This document shows, piece by piece, positions 26,788 through 35,506 of a DNA stretch of 64,000 nt. Numbering within the stretch: the stretch's first letter is position 1; each line of letters begins with the position of its first letter. The stretch is taken from NCBI GenBank assembly GCA_001302245.1, contig LGYU01000007.1:171146-235145 (forward strand), read 5' to 3'. The translations under genes were made by a program, and so were the position numbers. The notes under the pieces are model-generated. The model had not been told where the DNA came from. It was given only the letters and a program-made list of their open reading frames with translations, and did no database searches. Source of the stretch: Chitinophagaceae bacterium PMP191F (GTDB taxonomy: Bacteria; Bacteroidota; Bacteroidia; Chitinophagales; Chitinophagaceae).

Positions 26788-27372
26788 GTGATAGCAGTAG
26801 ACAATGTGCTAATAAGCGATGATGTGGTGAAGGACCAGTTTGTATGCGACCTGGCAAAGTGTAAGGGCGGTTGTTGTGAAGAAGGCGATGCCGGTGCTCC
26901 GCTTACAAAAGAGGAGCTGGATATTATAGTAGAAGAATATGAAAAGGTAAAACCTTACCTCACCGCTCCTTCTATTGCAGAAATAGAGCGTAAAGGAAAG
27001 TATGTGTACCATCGGGAGTTTGGCTGGGTTACACCCACGCTGGGCGATGATAAAGAGATCTGTGTGTATGGCATCCGCGATGAAAAAGGGATCATTAAAT
27101 GCGCTTTTGAACAGGCTTATAATGATGGCGTGATCGGTTGGAAAAAACCTATCAGCTGTCATTTCTTCCCTATTATACAGGAAAATGGCCGTGATGGTGA
27201 TTATGATCGTATGAACTACGAACCCCGTGAAATATTGTGCAAACCTGCCTGTTCCCTGGGTAAGAAACTGAAGGTGCCTGTATATCAGTTCCTGAAAGAG
27301 CCGATCATCCGCAAATACGGTATTGCATTTTATGAGGCGCTGGACAAAGCTGCCCGTGAATATATGAAGTGA
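26788..27372 (+). CDS. DUF3109 family protein
   Basis: A 194-residue cytosolic protein of a conserved Bacteroidota family of unknown function. It starts at a GTG: the following residues IAVDNVLISDDVVKDQFVCDLAKCKGGCC align with the usual family start, and no ATG lies nearby. Several cysteines (CDLAKCKGGCCEEGD near residues 20-34, CVYG, CAFEQ, CHFFPI, CKPACSLG) suggest a metal centre, perhaps iron-sulfur or zinc as in the related CxxCxxCC proteins. It is about 135 bases downstream of gldD, with a leader that may hold a separate promoter. Confidence 0.88.
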   Translation: MIAVDNVLISDDVVKDQFVCDLAKCKGGCCEEGDAGAPLTKEELDIIVEEYEKVKPYLTAPSIAEIERKGKYVYHREFGWVTPTLGDDKEICVYGIRDEKGIIKCAFEQAYNDGVIGWKKPISCHFFPIIQENGRDGDYDRMNYEPREILCKPACSLGKKLKVPVYQFLKEPIIRKYGIAFYEALDKAAREYMK

Positions 27373-27480
27373 GAAAAGGATAGGGTAACTATGGCCTGAT
27401 AGTTGAATGGTGAGTATACATACAAGCCATGTATCATCAGTATAAGACAATGAGTGTAATAACAATTCCATTGATTATCC

Positions 27481-28857
27481 ATGAGTGAAACTGCATCTTC
27501 TTTTATAGCCAAAAGCACCATCAGGGCTGCTGATCTGGAACACAGGCGTAAGATCAATTTCAATATCGGTCGCTACAATGCAGTTGTGCCCAAAGGCAAA
27601 GAGCAGTTTGCGGATGTGCACCTGGCGCGCGAAAGAGCCAAGAATGTGAAATGGCGTGCTATTGAAATGCTGGATCAGTACCTGGAGCAGTTTGAAGCCA
27701 ATCTTACACAACGGGGCGGAAAAGTAATATGGGCCGAAGATGCCGAAGAAGCCCTGGCTGAGATACTGAAGATCTGTAAAGAAAAGAGCTGCAAAAGTAT
27801 TGTCAAAAGCAAGAGCATGGTAACGGAAGAAATTCACTTGAATGACTTCCTGGAGGAAAACGGTATTGAAAGCGTTGAAACAGATCTGGGCGAATATATT
27901 CAGCAGTTGGATGGCGAACCTCCCTACCACATTGTTACGCCTGCCATGCACAAAAGCAAGGAAGATGTAGCCAAGCTGTTTTACGAAAAGTTACATACAC
28001 CCGCCAATCTTACGCCTGAGCAATTAACACTGGTGGCGCGTGAAAAACTGCGTCAGAAATATGTGGAAGCAGAAATCGGTATTACCGGAGCCAATTTTAT
28101 TATTGCAGATACCGGTGGTATTGCAGTAACAGAAAATGAAGGAAACGGTCGTCTGAGCGCTTCTTTTCCCAAAACACATATTGTAATAGTAGGTATTGAA
28201 AAAATGATCCCTTCGCTGACAGACCTGTCATTGTTCTGGCCCTTGCTGGCTACCTATGGAACAGGGCAGCAGGTAACAGTTTACAATACGGTCATCAGCG
28301 GTCCGCGGCAACCAGGCGAAACAGACGGACCGGAAGAAATGTATGTGATCCTGCTCGACAACGGGCGAACCAATATACTGGCCAACGAAAAAATGCGCGA
28401 AAGCCTGTATTGTATCCGTTGCGGTGCATGTTTAAATGCGTGTCCTGTATACAAGAACATCGGTGGGCATGCTTACGGAACGGCTTACAGTGGTCCAATT
28501 GGTGCTGTTATTACACCACAGTTGAAAGACCTTAAAGAATGGAAACATCTCAGTTATGCTTCATCGTTATGTGGCAACTGTACGGAAGTTTGTGCCGTTA
28601 AGATCAATCTGCATGAACTGTTGCTGGAAAACAGGTACGAGACTGTGGAAGATGGTAGTGTTTCCTGGAGCGAGAAAATAGCGTGGAAAGTGTGGAAAAA
28701 GGCCAGTCTGAACCGCAAGCTGATGAATATGGGCAATGAGAAGATCAAGAACTGGACGGTCAATAAAGTAGTAAAAGGCTGGGCAACCCATCGTGCGCCG
28801 ATCCATTTTCCCGCTAAAACCTTTAACGAACTGTGGCAGGAAAAGTATAAAGATTAG
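27481..28857 (+). CDS. lutB: LutB/LldF-type iron-sulfur protein for lactate oxidation
   Basis: A 458-residue subunit of the LutABC-type L-lactate dehydrogenase. The N-terminal LUD domain (residues ~60-300) contains ADTGGIAVTENEGNGRLSASFPKTHIVIVG. The C-terminal part has two 4Fe-4S clusters: CIRCGACLNACPVYKNIGGH (~308-327) and CGNCTEVCAVKINLHELL (~360-377). The partner LutC-like gene is not adjacent but at 52.9 kb, and no LutA is in the window. The separate placement of these genes is seen in other Bacteroidota. Start ATG is clear; upstream spacing is 108 bases. Confidence 0.92.
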   Translation: MSETASSFIAKSTIRAADLEHRRKINFNIGRYNAVVPKGKEQFADVHLARERAKNVKWRAIEMLDQYLEQFEANLTQRGGKVIWAEDAEEALAEILKICKEKSCKSIVKSKSMVTEEIHLNDFLEENGIESVETDLGEYIQQLDGEPPYHIVTPAMHKSKEDVAKLFYEKLHTPANLTPEQLTLVAREKLRQKYVEAEIGITGANFIIADTGGIAVTENEGNGRLSASFPKTHIVIVGIEKMIPSLTDLSLFWPLLATYGTGQQVTVYNTVISGPRQPGETDGPEEMYVILLDNGRTNILANEKMRESLYCIRCGACLNACPVYKNIGGHAYGTAYSGPIGAVITPQLKDLKEWKHLSYASSLCGNCTEVCAVKINLHELLLENRYETVEDGSVSWSEKIAWKVWKKASLNRKLMNMGNEKIKNWTVNKVVKGWATHRAPIHFPAKTFNELWQEKYKD

Positions 28858-28930
28858 CCGGAAATGCTGTTAAAAGATATTTTTCTTACTTAGCTTCTTT
28901 TTTACACTTACTTTTCTATTTTGTGCGACA

Positions 28931-30259
28931 ATGCTGTTAATGTATTGTCATACAATTACGCCCCGACTACAATATATAGTCAGTTTCTTTAATGAAAAAT
29001 TATTTGAAACAACCGCGCAATTAACAAATGATAAAACCACCTTCCTGGCAGCAGAAGGTCCACGGCTGAATTACTCCACAGAGCCGCTGGTTGCCGGAGA
29101 ATTTTTTATCCGCAGCACAGGGCTGCTTTGTGAGAGCTCTATTCAGCAACAATCCATTTCCTGTTTTGAAGTCAACGGTCAGAAAGCATTCTTCCGTACC
29201 GATGGCAATTTTCCCTTTGATATTTTTGCAGCTACTTTTTACCTGCTGAGCAGGTATGAAGAATATCTGCCGCATGAAAAGGATATGTATGGACGTTATG
29301 CACATACCAATTCACTGGCTTTCCGTGAAAAATTCCTGGATCAGCCATTGATCAATCTGTGGATGGAGGAATTTAAAAAAGCATTGCTGCAACATTACCC
29401 TGAATTGCGTTTCAGGTTGCGCACCTTCAAGTGTATACTCAGCTATGATATTGATATTGCCTATTCGTACCTGCATAAAGGCTGGTACAGGACAGTGGGC
29501 GGTTTTGCCCGATCAATTATTAAAGGCCAGTGGCAGGATGTAGCTGCACGCTGGGAGGTGCTTCGCGGCAACCAGAAAGATCCGTTTGATTGTTTTGAAT
29601 GGTTGGATGCCTGGCATTTGTATTGTCGCATTCGGCCTTATTATTTTTTCCTGGTAGCCAAAAAGCAAGTGGGGTATGATAAGAATACATCCACACAGAA
29701 AAAAGCATTTCGCGATCTGATCGAATATACCGCTGCCAGTTATAAAGTAGGCTTACATCCATCATGGCAAACCGGTGATGATACTACTTTGCTGGGTGAA
29801 GAACAGGAGTGGCTGGAAGTAGTGTCTGATAAAAAGATTACGCACAGTCGTCAGCACTATATACGTTTTACATTGCCAGGTACTTTCCGGGAATTATTGA
29901 AAGCTGGTATTGAAAAAGATTTTTCCATGGGATATGGAAGCATTAACGGTTTCAGAGCTTCTGTGTGTTCTTCTTTTTACTGGTACGACCTGGAGAATGA
30001 AACTACTACCCCGCTGAAATTATATCCGTTCTGTTTTATGGATGCCAATGCTTTTTATGAGCAGCGTTATACGCCCCAACAGGCTTATAACGAGCTGATG
30101 CATTACTATCAATGTACGCGCAAGATCAATGGCATGCTGATCACTGTATGGCACAATTCCATATTGGGCACAGACCCGCAGTTCAAAGGCTGGCGTGATA
30201 TGTTTGAATTGTTTATGAAAGAAACCGTTTTCTGGGATGCTTATTATGATGGTCGTTGA
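28931..30259 (+). CDS. Polysaccharide deacetylase-like protein (DUF7033 type)
   Basis: A 442-residue protein. The N-terminal ~130 residues (SISCFEVNGQKAFFRTDGNFPFDIFAATFYLLSRYEEYLP) match the DUF7033-type domain found before deacetylase-like domains in Bacteroidota. The C-terminal part has a carbohydrate-esterase-4-like layout: CILSYDIDIAYSYLHKGW near residue 175 (the D-x-D-type motif), and YKVGLHPSWQTGDD near 275 (the metal-binding His). It probably acts on a surface polysaccharide or glycan, but the substrate is unknown. No signal peptide is seen. Its stop is only 2 bases from the stop of the convergent EamA gene, with no room for a terminator. Confidence 0.72.
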   Translation: MLLMYCHTITPRLQYIVSFFNEKLFETTAQLTNDKTTFLAAEGPRLNYSTEPLVAGEFFIRSTGLLCESSIQQQSISCFEVNGQKAFFRTDGNFPFDIFAATFYLLSRYEEYLPHEKDMYGRYAHTNSLAFREKFLDQPLINLWMEEFKKALLQHYPELRFRLRTFKCILSYDIDIAYSYLHKGWYRTVGGFARSIIKGQWQDVAARWEVLRGNQKDPFDCFEWLDAWHLYCRIRPYYFFLVAKKQVGYDKNTSTQKKAFRDLIEYTAASYKVGLHPSWQTGDDTTLLGEEQEWLEVVSDKKITHSRQHYIRFTLPGTFRELLKAGIEKDFSMGYGSINGFRASVCSSFYWYDLENETTTPLKLYPFCFMDANAFYEQRYTPQQAYNELMHYYQCTRKINGMLITVWHNSILGTDPQFKGWRDMFELFMKETVFWDAYYDGR

Positions 30260-30261
30260 TA

Positions 30262-31197
30262 TTACTGCTCAGAACCTTCTTCAAAATAAGTTTTGCGGAA
30301 TACCTTGTTTACGAGATACACACCGTACAGGATCACTGCTCCCCCGATACCGATAAAGATGGTAAGTTTTTCGTTGAACAGCAATGCACCCACCAGCATA
30401 GCTACTATTGGGTTAATATAGGCATAGATAGAAGCCAGCTCTGTGCGCAGGTGTTGCAGGGCATACAGGTATGCAATGAATGAGATCACTGAACCGAATG
30501 TGGCAAGATACCCAATGGACAGCCATGATTGCCAGGGAATGTCTGCGACAGGAATGGCGTTGCCGGTTGATACAGCCACAATAGTGCTGGCAATACCAGA
30601 CATCAGCATTTGTAGTCCAAGGCTGAAATAAGGATTAAAAGCAGTAGCTTGTTTCTTGGTATACAAAGTACCAAAGGCCCATGTCCATGAAGCTGCCAGT
30701 GAAATACAAATACCCAGCCGGAAACCGGCATTCAGAAAATCGTGCAGGTGTTCGTAAAAGATAATGCATACGCCACTGAAACCCAGTAACAGACCTGCTA
30801 TCGCTAATAAAGGGATTTTTGTTTTAGAGGTGAACAGGTTAATGATCACAATCCACAAAGGAAAAGTAGCGGCTATAATAGCTCCTAAACCGGCAGAAAT
30901 GTATTTAACGCCCCAGGTGGAAAGACCATTGGTGAGAAAGAAATTCAGCAGGCTGAGTACAACGATCGGCCCCCACGCCTTGCCCCTGGGGAAACGTTCG
31001 CCCTTACTGATAAAAAAGATAATGTATAACAATCCCCCAATGCTTTGCCGTATGCCTGCCAGTTGCCATGCAGGCATGTGCTGAACGCCCTGCCGGGAAG
31101 CGACCCATGTGGTGCCCCATAAAAAACAAACCATGCCCAAAGCAATCAGGGCTTTGGTGCGGGTGTTGTGCGATGCGGCGGCAACAAGGCGATTCAT
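30262..31197 (-). CDS. EamA/DMT family transporter
   Basis: A 311-residue inner-membrane protein with ten predicted helices in two EamA repeats. The first contains FLWGTTWVASRQGVQHMPAWQLAGIRQSIGGLLYI (residues ~24-58) and the second starts with WTWAFGTLYTKKQATAFNP (~170) and ends in the typical LNPxxA-like helix (YAYINPIVAMLVGALLFNEKLT). Such proteins export amino acids, nucleobases or other metabolites; the substrate cannot be predicted. It lies next to purH on the same strand, separated by the purH terminator, so it is probably transcribed separately. Confidence 0.92.
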   Translation of the reverse strand: MNRLVAAASHNTRTKALIALGMVCFLWGTTWVASRQGVQHMPAWQLAGIRQSIGGLLYIIFFISKGERFPRGKAWGPIVVLSLLNFFLTNGLSTWGVKYISAGLGAIIAATFPLWIVIINLFTSKTKIPLLAIAGLLLGFSGVCIIFYEHLHDFLNAGFRLGICISLAASWTWAFGTLYTKKQATAFNPYFSLGLQMLMSGIASTIVAVSTGNAIPVADIPWQSWLSIGYLATFGSVISFIAYLYALQHLRTELASIYAYINPIVAMLVGALLFNEKLTIFIGIGGAVILYGVYLVNKVFRKTYFEEGSEQ

Positions 31198-31220
31198 GAT
31201 TTAAAGTAATGCAAGGTGCT

Positions 31221-31244
31221 AAAAAAACCGGTGATCATCACCGG
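31221..31244 (-). terminator. Terminator of purH
   Basis: CCGGTGATCATCACCGG is a palindromic stem followed on the minus strand by seven T, 14 bases after the purH stop. Confidence 0.88.
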
Positions 31245-31257
31245 CTTATCTGGATTA

Positions 31258-32778
31258 TTAGTGTTTGAAATGTCGCATACCCGTCATAACCATTGCCAGT
31301 CCGTGTTGACGGCAATATTCCACAGAATCTTTATCTCTTACGGAGCCGCCGGGTTGTATAAAGGCTGTGATGCCGGCTGCATGTCCTAACTGCACACAAT
31401 CATTGAAGGGGAAAAATGCATCGCTGGCCAGTACTGCACCATTCAGATCAAAATTGAACTGTCTGGCTTTTTCAACTGCCTGGCGTAAAGCATCAATACG
31501 GCTGGTTTGACCACATCCTTTACCGATCAGTTGTTTGTTCTTTACCAGTGCAATGGCGTTTGATTTAAGGTGTTTGCACACAATGTTGGCAAATACCAGG
31601 TCTTCTTTTTCTGTAGCGTTGGCTTCACGGCCGCCTGCTTCTTCCCATTTGCTGTAATTGCCTTCATCAACACCCTGCACCAGGGTTCCATTCAGCACGC
31701 TTTTATACATATTGGCGCCAATAGCAAACGAAGGATTAAGTTGTAGCAATATGCGGTTCTTTTTTGATTGTAATACCTGCATGGCTTCTTCTGTAAATGA
31801 AGGAGCGATCAGTACTTCAAAAAAGATCTCGTTGATAGCGTCGGCGGTAGTTTTATCAATAGCTGTATTGCAAACCAGTACACCACCAAATGCACTTTCG
31901 GGATCGGCGGCCAGTGCCGTATGCCATGCTGTTTCCGGTGTATTGCGGGTGGCAATGCCGCACACATTGGTATGTTTGATAATGGCAAATGTAGCATCTT
32001 GTGTATTGCCAAATTCTTTGATCAGTTGTATGGCTGCATCAATGTCTACCAGGTTGTTGTATGAGATCTCTTTTCCATGCAACTGTGTAAATACTTTTGA
32101 CAGATCGCCAAAGAAAGTAGCCTGCTGGTGCGGGTTTTCACCGTAACGCAAACTTTGCTGTCCACCTTTGTTCAGTACTTTCCATTCATTTTCAGGGTGG
32201 AAATAGTTGTAGATGGCTATATCATAGTTAGCTACAATTTCAAAGGCCTTGGCTGCAAAAGCACGACGTTGTTCCAGCGTGGTAGTGCCCTGTTGTTCCT
32301 GCAGCAACTGGTTCAGTAAAGCGTAATCGTTTTTGGCTGCTACTACTACCAGGTCTTTAAAGTTTTTGGCAGCAGCACGGATCATAGACGGACCGCCGAT
32401 ATCAATTTTTTCAATGATGGATTTTTCGTCGGAGGTATTGGCAACTGTTTCTTCAAAAGGATACAGGTCTACAATCACCAGGTCCAGTTCAGGAATATTG
32501 TATTGTTTCATTTCCTGCACATCCGTTTCATTTTCCCTTCTGGCCAGGATACCGCCAAACACAGAAGGATGCAGGGTTTTAACACGGCCACCCAGAATAG
32601 AGGGATACGTGGTAAGTGATTCAACCGGTACTACCGGGATATCCAGCTTTTCAATAAACGACTGGGTGCCACCTGTTGAATAGATGGTGATCCCTAACTG
32701 ATGTAATGATCTTACGATGGGTTCAAGCCCGTCCTTATAAAAAACGGAAATAAGTGCCGATTGAATTTTTTTGCTCAT
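31258..32778 (-). CDS. purH: Bifunctional AICAR transformylase / IMP cyclohydrolase
   Basis: Catalyses the last two steps of purine synthesis, from AICAR to FAICAR to IMP, in the cytosol. The 506-residue protein has the N-terminal IMP cyclohydrolase (MGS-like) domain with SVFYKDGLEPIVRSLHQLGITIYSTGGT and VKTLHPSVFGGILA, and the transformylase domain with LRYGENPHQQATF and the catalytic Lys-His pair in AIIKHTNVCGIA (near residue 265). Length and motifs are normal. A strong consensus promoter lies just upstream, overlapping the end of comEC. Confidence 0.97.
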   Translation of the reverse strand: MSKKIQSALISVFYKDGLEPIVRSLHQLGITIYSTGGTQSFIEKLDIPVVPVESLTTYPSILGGRVKTLHPSVFGGILARRENETDVQEMKQYNIPELDLVIVDLYPFEETVANTSDEKSIIEKIDIGGPSMIRAAAKNFKDLVVVAAKNDYALLNQLLQEQQGTTTLEQRRAFAAKAFEIVANYDIAIYNYFHPENEWKVLNKGGQQSLRYGENPHQQATFFGDLSKVFTQLHGKEISYNNLVDIDAAIQLIKEFGNTQDATFAIIKHTNVCGIATRNTPETAWHTALAADPESAFGGVLVCNTAIDKTTADAINEIFFEVLIAPSFTEEAMQVLQSKKNRILLQLNPSFAIGANMYKSVLNGTLVQGVDEGNYSKWEEAGGREANATEKEDLVFANIVCKHLKSNAIALVKNKQLIGKGCGQTSRIDALRQAVEKARQFNFDLNGAVLASDAFFPFNDCVQLGHAAGITAFIQPGGSVRDKDSVEYCRQHGLAMVMTGMRHFKH

Positions 32779-32819
32779 ACATAATACGTTGTAAGTGAAA
32801 ATACGTAACCCGGGAGGCG

Positions 32820-32850
32820 CAAAGGTAAATCAATACAGGTTTAAAACAAA
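32820..32850 (-). promoter_or_regulatory. Consensus Bacteroidota promoter for purH
   Basis: On the minus strand TTTG (32850-32847), 19 bases, then TACCTTTG (32827-32820): a full match to TTTG-N19-TAnnTTTG. Transcription would start near 32813, giving a leader of about 35 bases to the purH ATG at 32778. The element overlaps the 3' end of comEC. Confidence 0.7.
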
Positions 32851-34920
32851 AGCGCCTTGCTCAGCTACAATAAAACAGTCGATGGTCAGGCTGGCGCATT
32901 CCTGTATCCAACGGCTTGTTTTATAGGCACTGTTGGAGTTGTCGATGACCACTTTGCCGATACGGAAATATTTTACCAGCCGGGTAATATATACTGTGGG
33001 ATTGCCTGAAAGAATAAGTACATCAACCGGTAAAGGGTTGTCCGGAAGCTCAGGAGAATTGACAAGAGGTTTGGTAACCAGTAGAATGTTCCGGTTACCA
33101 AAGCGATACAATGAGCCGTTTTGTGACAGGTTACGAAGGGTATCTGCAGCTGCGGTTCTGAAAAGTGTGCGGGACGGCGCCAGGTAAAACTGCTGCATCG
33201 TGTCATTATGGACAAGTGTACTGTCGCCGGTAAAAACATAACGATGACCGCTGATAAAATCAATTGCCCGGTGTCTGGGTATGTTGTATACGATCATTTT
33301 TTGTTGTTTGCCTGTTTGCAGTATTGACAAGCTACGGATAGTGCTGATATAGAGTAAACAGATCAATGCAAGCCCTATTCCCTTTTTATGCTTGTACAGC
33401 CACCACCATGCCAGGCCCGCAATGGTCATATACAAAAGACCCACCTGCACTGTATTGATCTGTAAGGCATGCAAAATGGTATAGGGCAGCTGATCAAAGA
33501 ATGCTACGATGGCATTCATCAGCCGGATGAGCCAAGCAATGATGTAGCCTGTGAATGTAGCAATGCTAGTTAAAGGAGCGACAACACACAGAAGTATTTC
33601 CGCGATCAATATGCAACTGGATAATGGAACAGCCAGCAGGTTGGCAAACAGGAACAATAAAGGAAACTGGTGGAAATAGAAAATTATCAGTGGAGCAGTC
33701 AGCACCTGTGCCGCAATGGTCACAGAACATGCTTTCCAGATGTAATCAACCAGTTTATTGTTGCATGTAAAAAGGTTGTATACAGGTTTGTTGAAAAGTA
33801 TAATGCTCAATAAAGCCGCATAAGATAATTGGAAGCCGGTATCTGCCAGCCAGTATGGATTATAGCATAGTAGCAGGAATGCCGACGCAGCCAGTGAATT
33901 GCCAGTTGGGATAGATCTTGATAAGCTACGGCCGGCTATAAGGCAGGTGAACATCACTGCAGCACGCACAACCGACGGTGATGAACCTGCCAGTAACGTG
34001 AAGATCCATAAGCCAGACAGCACAAACACGGGGTTAAGCCACCGTCCCCATTTCGTTTTTTCAACGGGTTTGCACAACCAGTATAATAGCAAGTAGATTA
34101 AACCCAGGTGCAATCCTGAAATGGCTATTACATGTACCACCCCGGTGTTGGAGTAGGTTTGTAAAAGATTTTTGTTTATATCTTCTTTATAGCCGATCAA
34201 TAACGCTTCTGCCAATCCTGCCTCACTGTTGCCCGGTACAAATTTCCTGATCACCGAAAGCAAATGTTCCCGCAGTCGATAAAGCCATTGCCTTACTGTA
34301 GTTGTTTCATGACCGGCTGTAACATAGTCATGTGAAGTAAGATATACCTGGAAGTAAAGATTGTTCAGAGCGCAGTACCGGCGATAATTAAAGCTGCCGG
34401 GGTTGCCGGAATAGCTGATGGGTTGTAGTGGTTTATGGATCAGCAGCCGGCTACCATACTGCAATAAAGAAGTGGTGCTGTCTTTGGGCAGGTATACAAT
34501 GATATAGCCCTGTAACCTGGTAAATACTGAATTGGTATACAGGCAGACAGAAGCGGTGGCTTTAAAAGAATTGTTCCGGGGAGCCGGTGGTTCCTGGAGA
34601 ACAAGCAGCAACGTATCACCAGTATGATAACGTTGTACAATTGACTGTGGGTGGTGTAATGTACAGGTGTAAAAAACGGGTAACATACCTGCACCCAATA
34701 ACGCAATGTGGAGTGGAATAATCTTCAGCCAGGGGCGGACAAACTGCTGCGCCGCAGACTGTAGCGTAAGCAACCAGGTAACAGCTATACCTGACAACAA
34801 CAAAAGCCAGCCTGTTACAATGGGTGGGGCGATCAACCATTGTAACAGAATACCGGCAAAAAAAGGAAAAAGCAAACGAAGAAAGGGAGCTTTCTTCCAG
34901 ACAGGTAAATGCGATGACAT
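32830..34920 (-). CDS. comEC: ComEC/Rec2-like DNA uptake channel protein
   Basis: A 696-residue inner-membrane protein of natural transformation. Three N-terminal helices precede an OB-like DUF4131 region (~residues 80-215), then the Competence domain with LAEALLIGYKEDINKNLLQTYSNTGVVHVIAISGLHLGLIY (~240-280) and about eight helices. The C-terminal ~150 residues follow the outline of the metallo-beta-lactamase domain (VYNIPRHRAIDFISGHRYVFTGD, VDVLILSGNPTVYI) but lack the HxHxDH metal motif, so nuclease activity of that domain is doubtful. ComF (16 kb) and RadA (17 kb) are further transformation-linked genes in the window. Confidence 0.92.
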   Translation of the reverse strand: MSSHLPVWKKAPFLRLLFPFFAGILLQWLIAPPIVTGWLLLLSGIAVTWLLTLQSAAQQFVRPWLKIIPLHIALLGAGMLPVFYTCTLHHPQSIVQRYHTGDTLLLVLQEPPAPRNNSFKATASVCLYTNSVFTRLQGYIIVYLPKDSTTSLLQYGSRLLIHKPLQPISYSGNPGSFNYRRYCALNNLYFQVYLTSHDYVTAGHETTTVRQWLYRLREHLLSVIRKFVPGNSEAGLAEALLIGYKEDINKNLLQTYSNTGVVHVIAISGLHLGLIYLLLYWLCKPVEKTKWGRWLNPVFVLSGLWIFTLLAGSSPSVVRAAVMFTCLIAGRSLSRSIPTGNSLAASAFLLLCYNPYWLADTGFQLSYAALLSIILFNKPVYNLFTCNNKLVDYIWKACSVTIAAQVLTAPLIIFYFHQFPLLFLFANLLAVPLSSCILIAEILLCVVAPLTSIATFTGYIIAWLIRLMNAIVAFFDQLPYTILHALQINTVQVGLLYMTIAGLAWWWLYKHKKGIGLALICLLYISTIRSLSILQTGKQQKMIVYNIPRHRAIDFISGHRYVFTGDSTLVHNDTMQQFYLAPSRTLFRTAAADTLRNLSQNGSLYRFGNRNILLVTKPLVNSPELPDNPLPVDVLILSGNPTVYITRLVKYFRIGKVVIDNSNSAYKTSRWIQECASLTIDCFIVAEQGAFVLNLY

Positions 34921-35077
34921 TCAGAAACACTTAAAAACACAATGGATTTTGTTAAGTGGCTGAAATGGTTGGGAGCATTACAAGGGAACCGGAAAAGAAA
35001 AAAGGATAAGGGTGGATAAGGTAATGGGTAATAGGTAATACTGTTTGGTTATGGACCAATGATTTTCTGCATGGCTG

Positions 35078-35128
35078 AAAAAAAATTTCCTCAAGAGAAT
35101 TTGCTTTAAACAAAAACCTTGAGGAAAT
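35078..35128 (-). terminator. Minus-strand terminator with no assigned gene upstream
   Basis: TTTCCTCAAG (35086-35095) pairs perfectly with CTTGAGGAAA (35118-35127), extended by one A-T pair, and on the minus strand runs into eight T. The only sequence upstream on that strand is the intergenic region, so it may end a small RNA or stop antisense transcription. Confidence 0.65.
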
Positions 35129-35279
35129 CTTGTCGGCGGGTTCTCACAGGAGTATTGGATCTTGAAAAACGGGATGATAGCAACTCTCCATGTCTAATTT
35201 CTGACAAAATATTTACCTGCACAAAAATGCCAGCTTAACTAACGACGGTTTTTTGTGTGAGTATTTTACGGTGCATTTG

Positions 35280-35309
35280 ACCCCGTTATTTTACGGGGTA
35301 ATTTTTTTG
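35280..35309 (+). terminator. Plus-strand terminator in intergenic region
   Basis: ACCCCGT and ACGGGGT form a perfect 7-bp stem with loop TATTTT, followed after AA by seven T. Confidence 0.7.
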
Positions 35310-35326
35310 TTTTTTCAACGTTTTAT

Positions 35327-35350
35327 AAACCGTAATGAAACGGTTTTTTT
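35327..35350 (+). terminator. Second tandem plus-strand terminator
   Basis: AAACCGT pairs with ACGGTTT around AATGAA and runs into seven T, 18 bases after the first terminator. Confidence 0.55.
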
Positions 35351-35424
35351 GCATTTTTTTACGCAGAATAATCTGACAACCTTCACTTTATAAATAAAAT
35401 TAATTTATAATCCATTGAATAATA

Positions 35425-35499
35425 TTCTCTTGTAGAGAAAATGGGCTTTGAGCTGCTATAGTTTTACATCGACAACAGCATTACTTCATCTCAAAGTCC
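35425..35499 (+). promoter_or_regulatory. Structured 5' leader of the 165-aa gene
   Basis: A short hairpin TTCTCT-TGT-AGAGAA (35425-35439) is followed by a long-range stem in which GGGCTTTGAG (35443-35452) pairs with CTCAAAGTCC (35490-35499), ten pairs including one G-U. The stem ends 7 bases before the ATG at 35507, so it could control translation initiation or protect the mRNA 5' end. No known riboswitch pattern is recognised. Confidence 0.45.
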
Positions 35500-35506
35500 A
35501 CTAATT

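Larger units (their letters stand above)
34921..35506. other. Hairpin-rich 586-base intergenic region
   Basis: No supportable protein gene. It contains a minus-strand terminator (35078-35128), two plus-strand terminator-like hairpins (35280-35309 and 35327-35350), and two leader hairpins directly before the 165-aa orphan gene. Base composition turns strongly A/T-rich after 35200. Confidence 0.6.

Noticed and set aside
30256..30483. Possible gene crossing the tail-to-tail junction of the deacetylase-like and EamA genes
   Set aside because: It is antisense to the EamA gene and has no motif; the junction is simply a 2-base gap between two convergent stops.
35130..35170. GTCGGCGGGTTCTCACAGG as part of a tRNA T-arm or RNase P RNA
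   Set aside because: It lacks the T-loop consensus, no acceptor stem or anticodon arm can be drawn around it, and the region is far too short for RNase P RNA.
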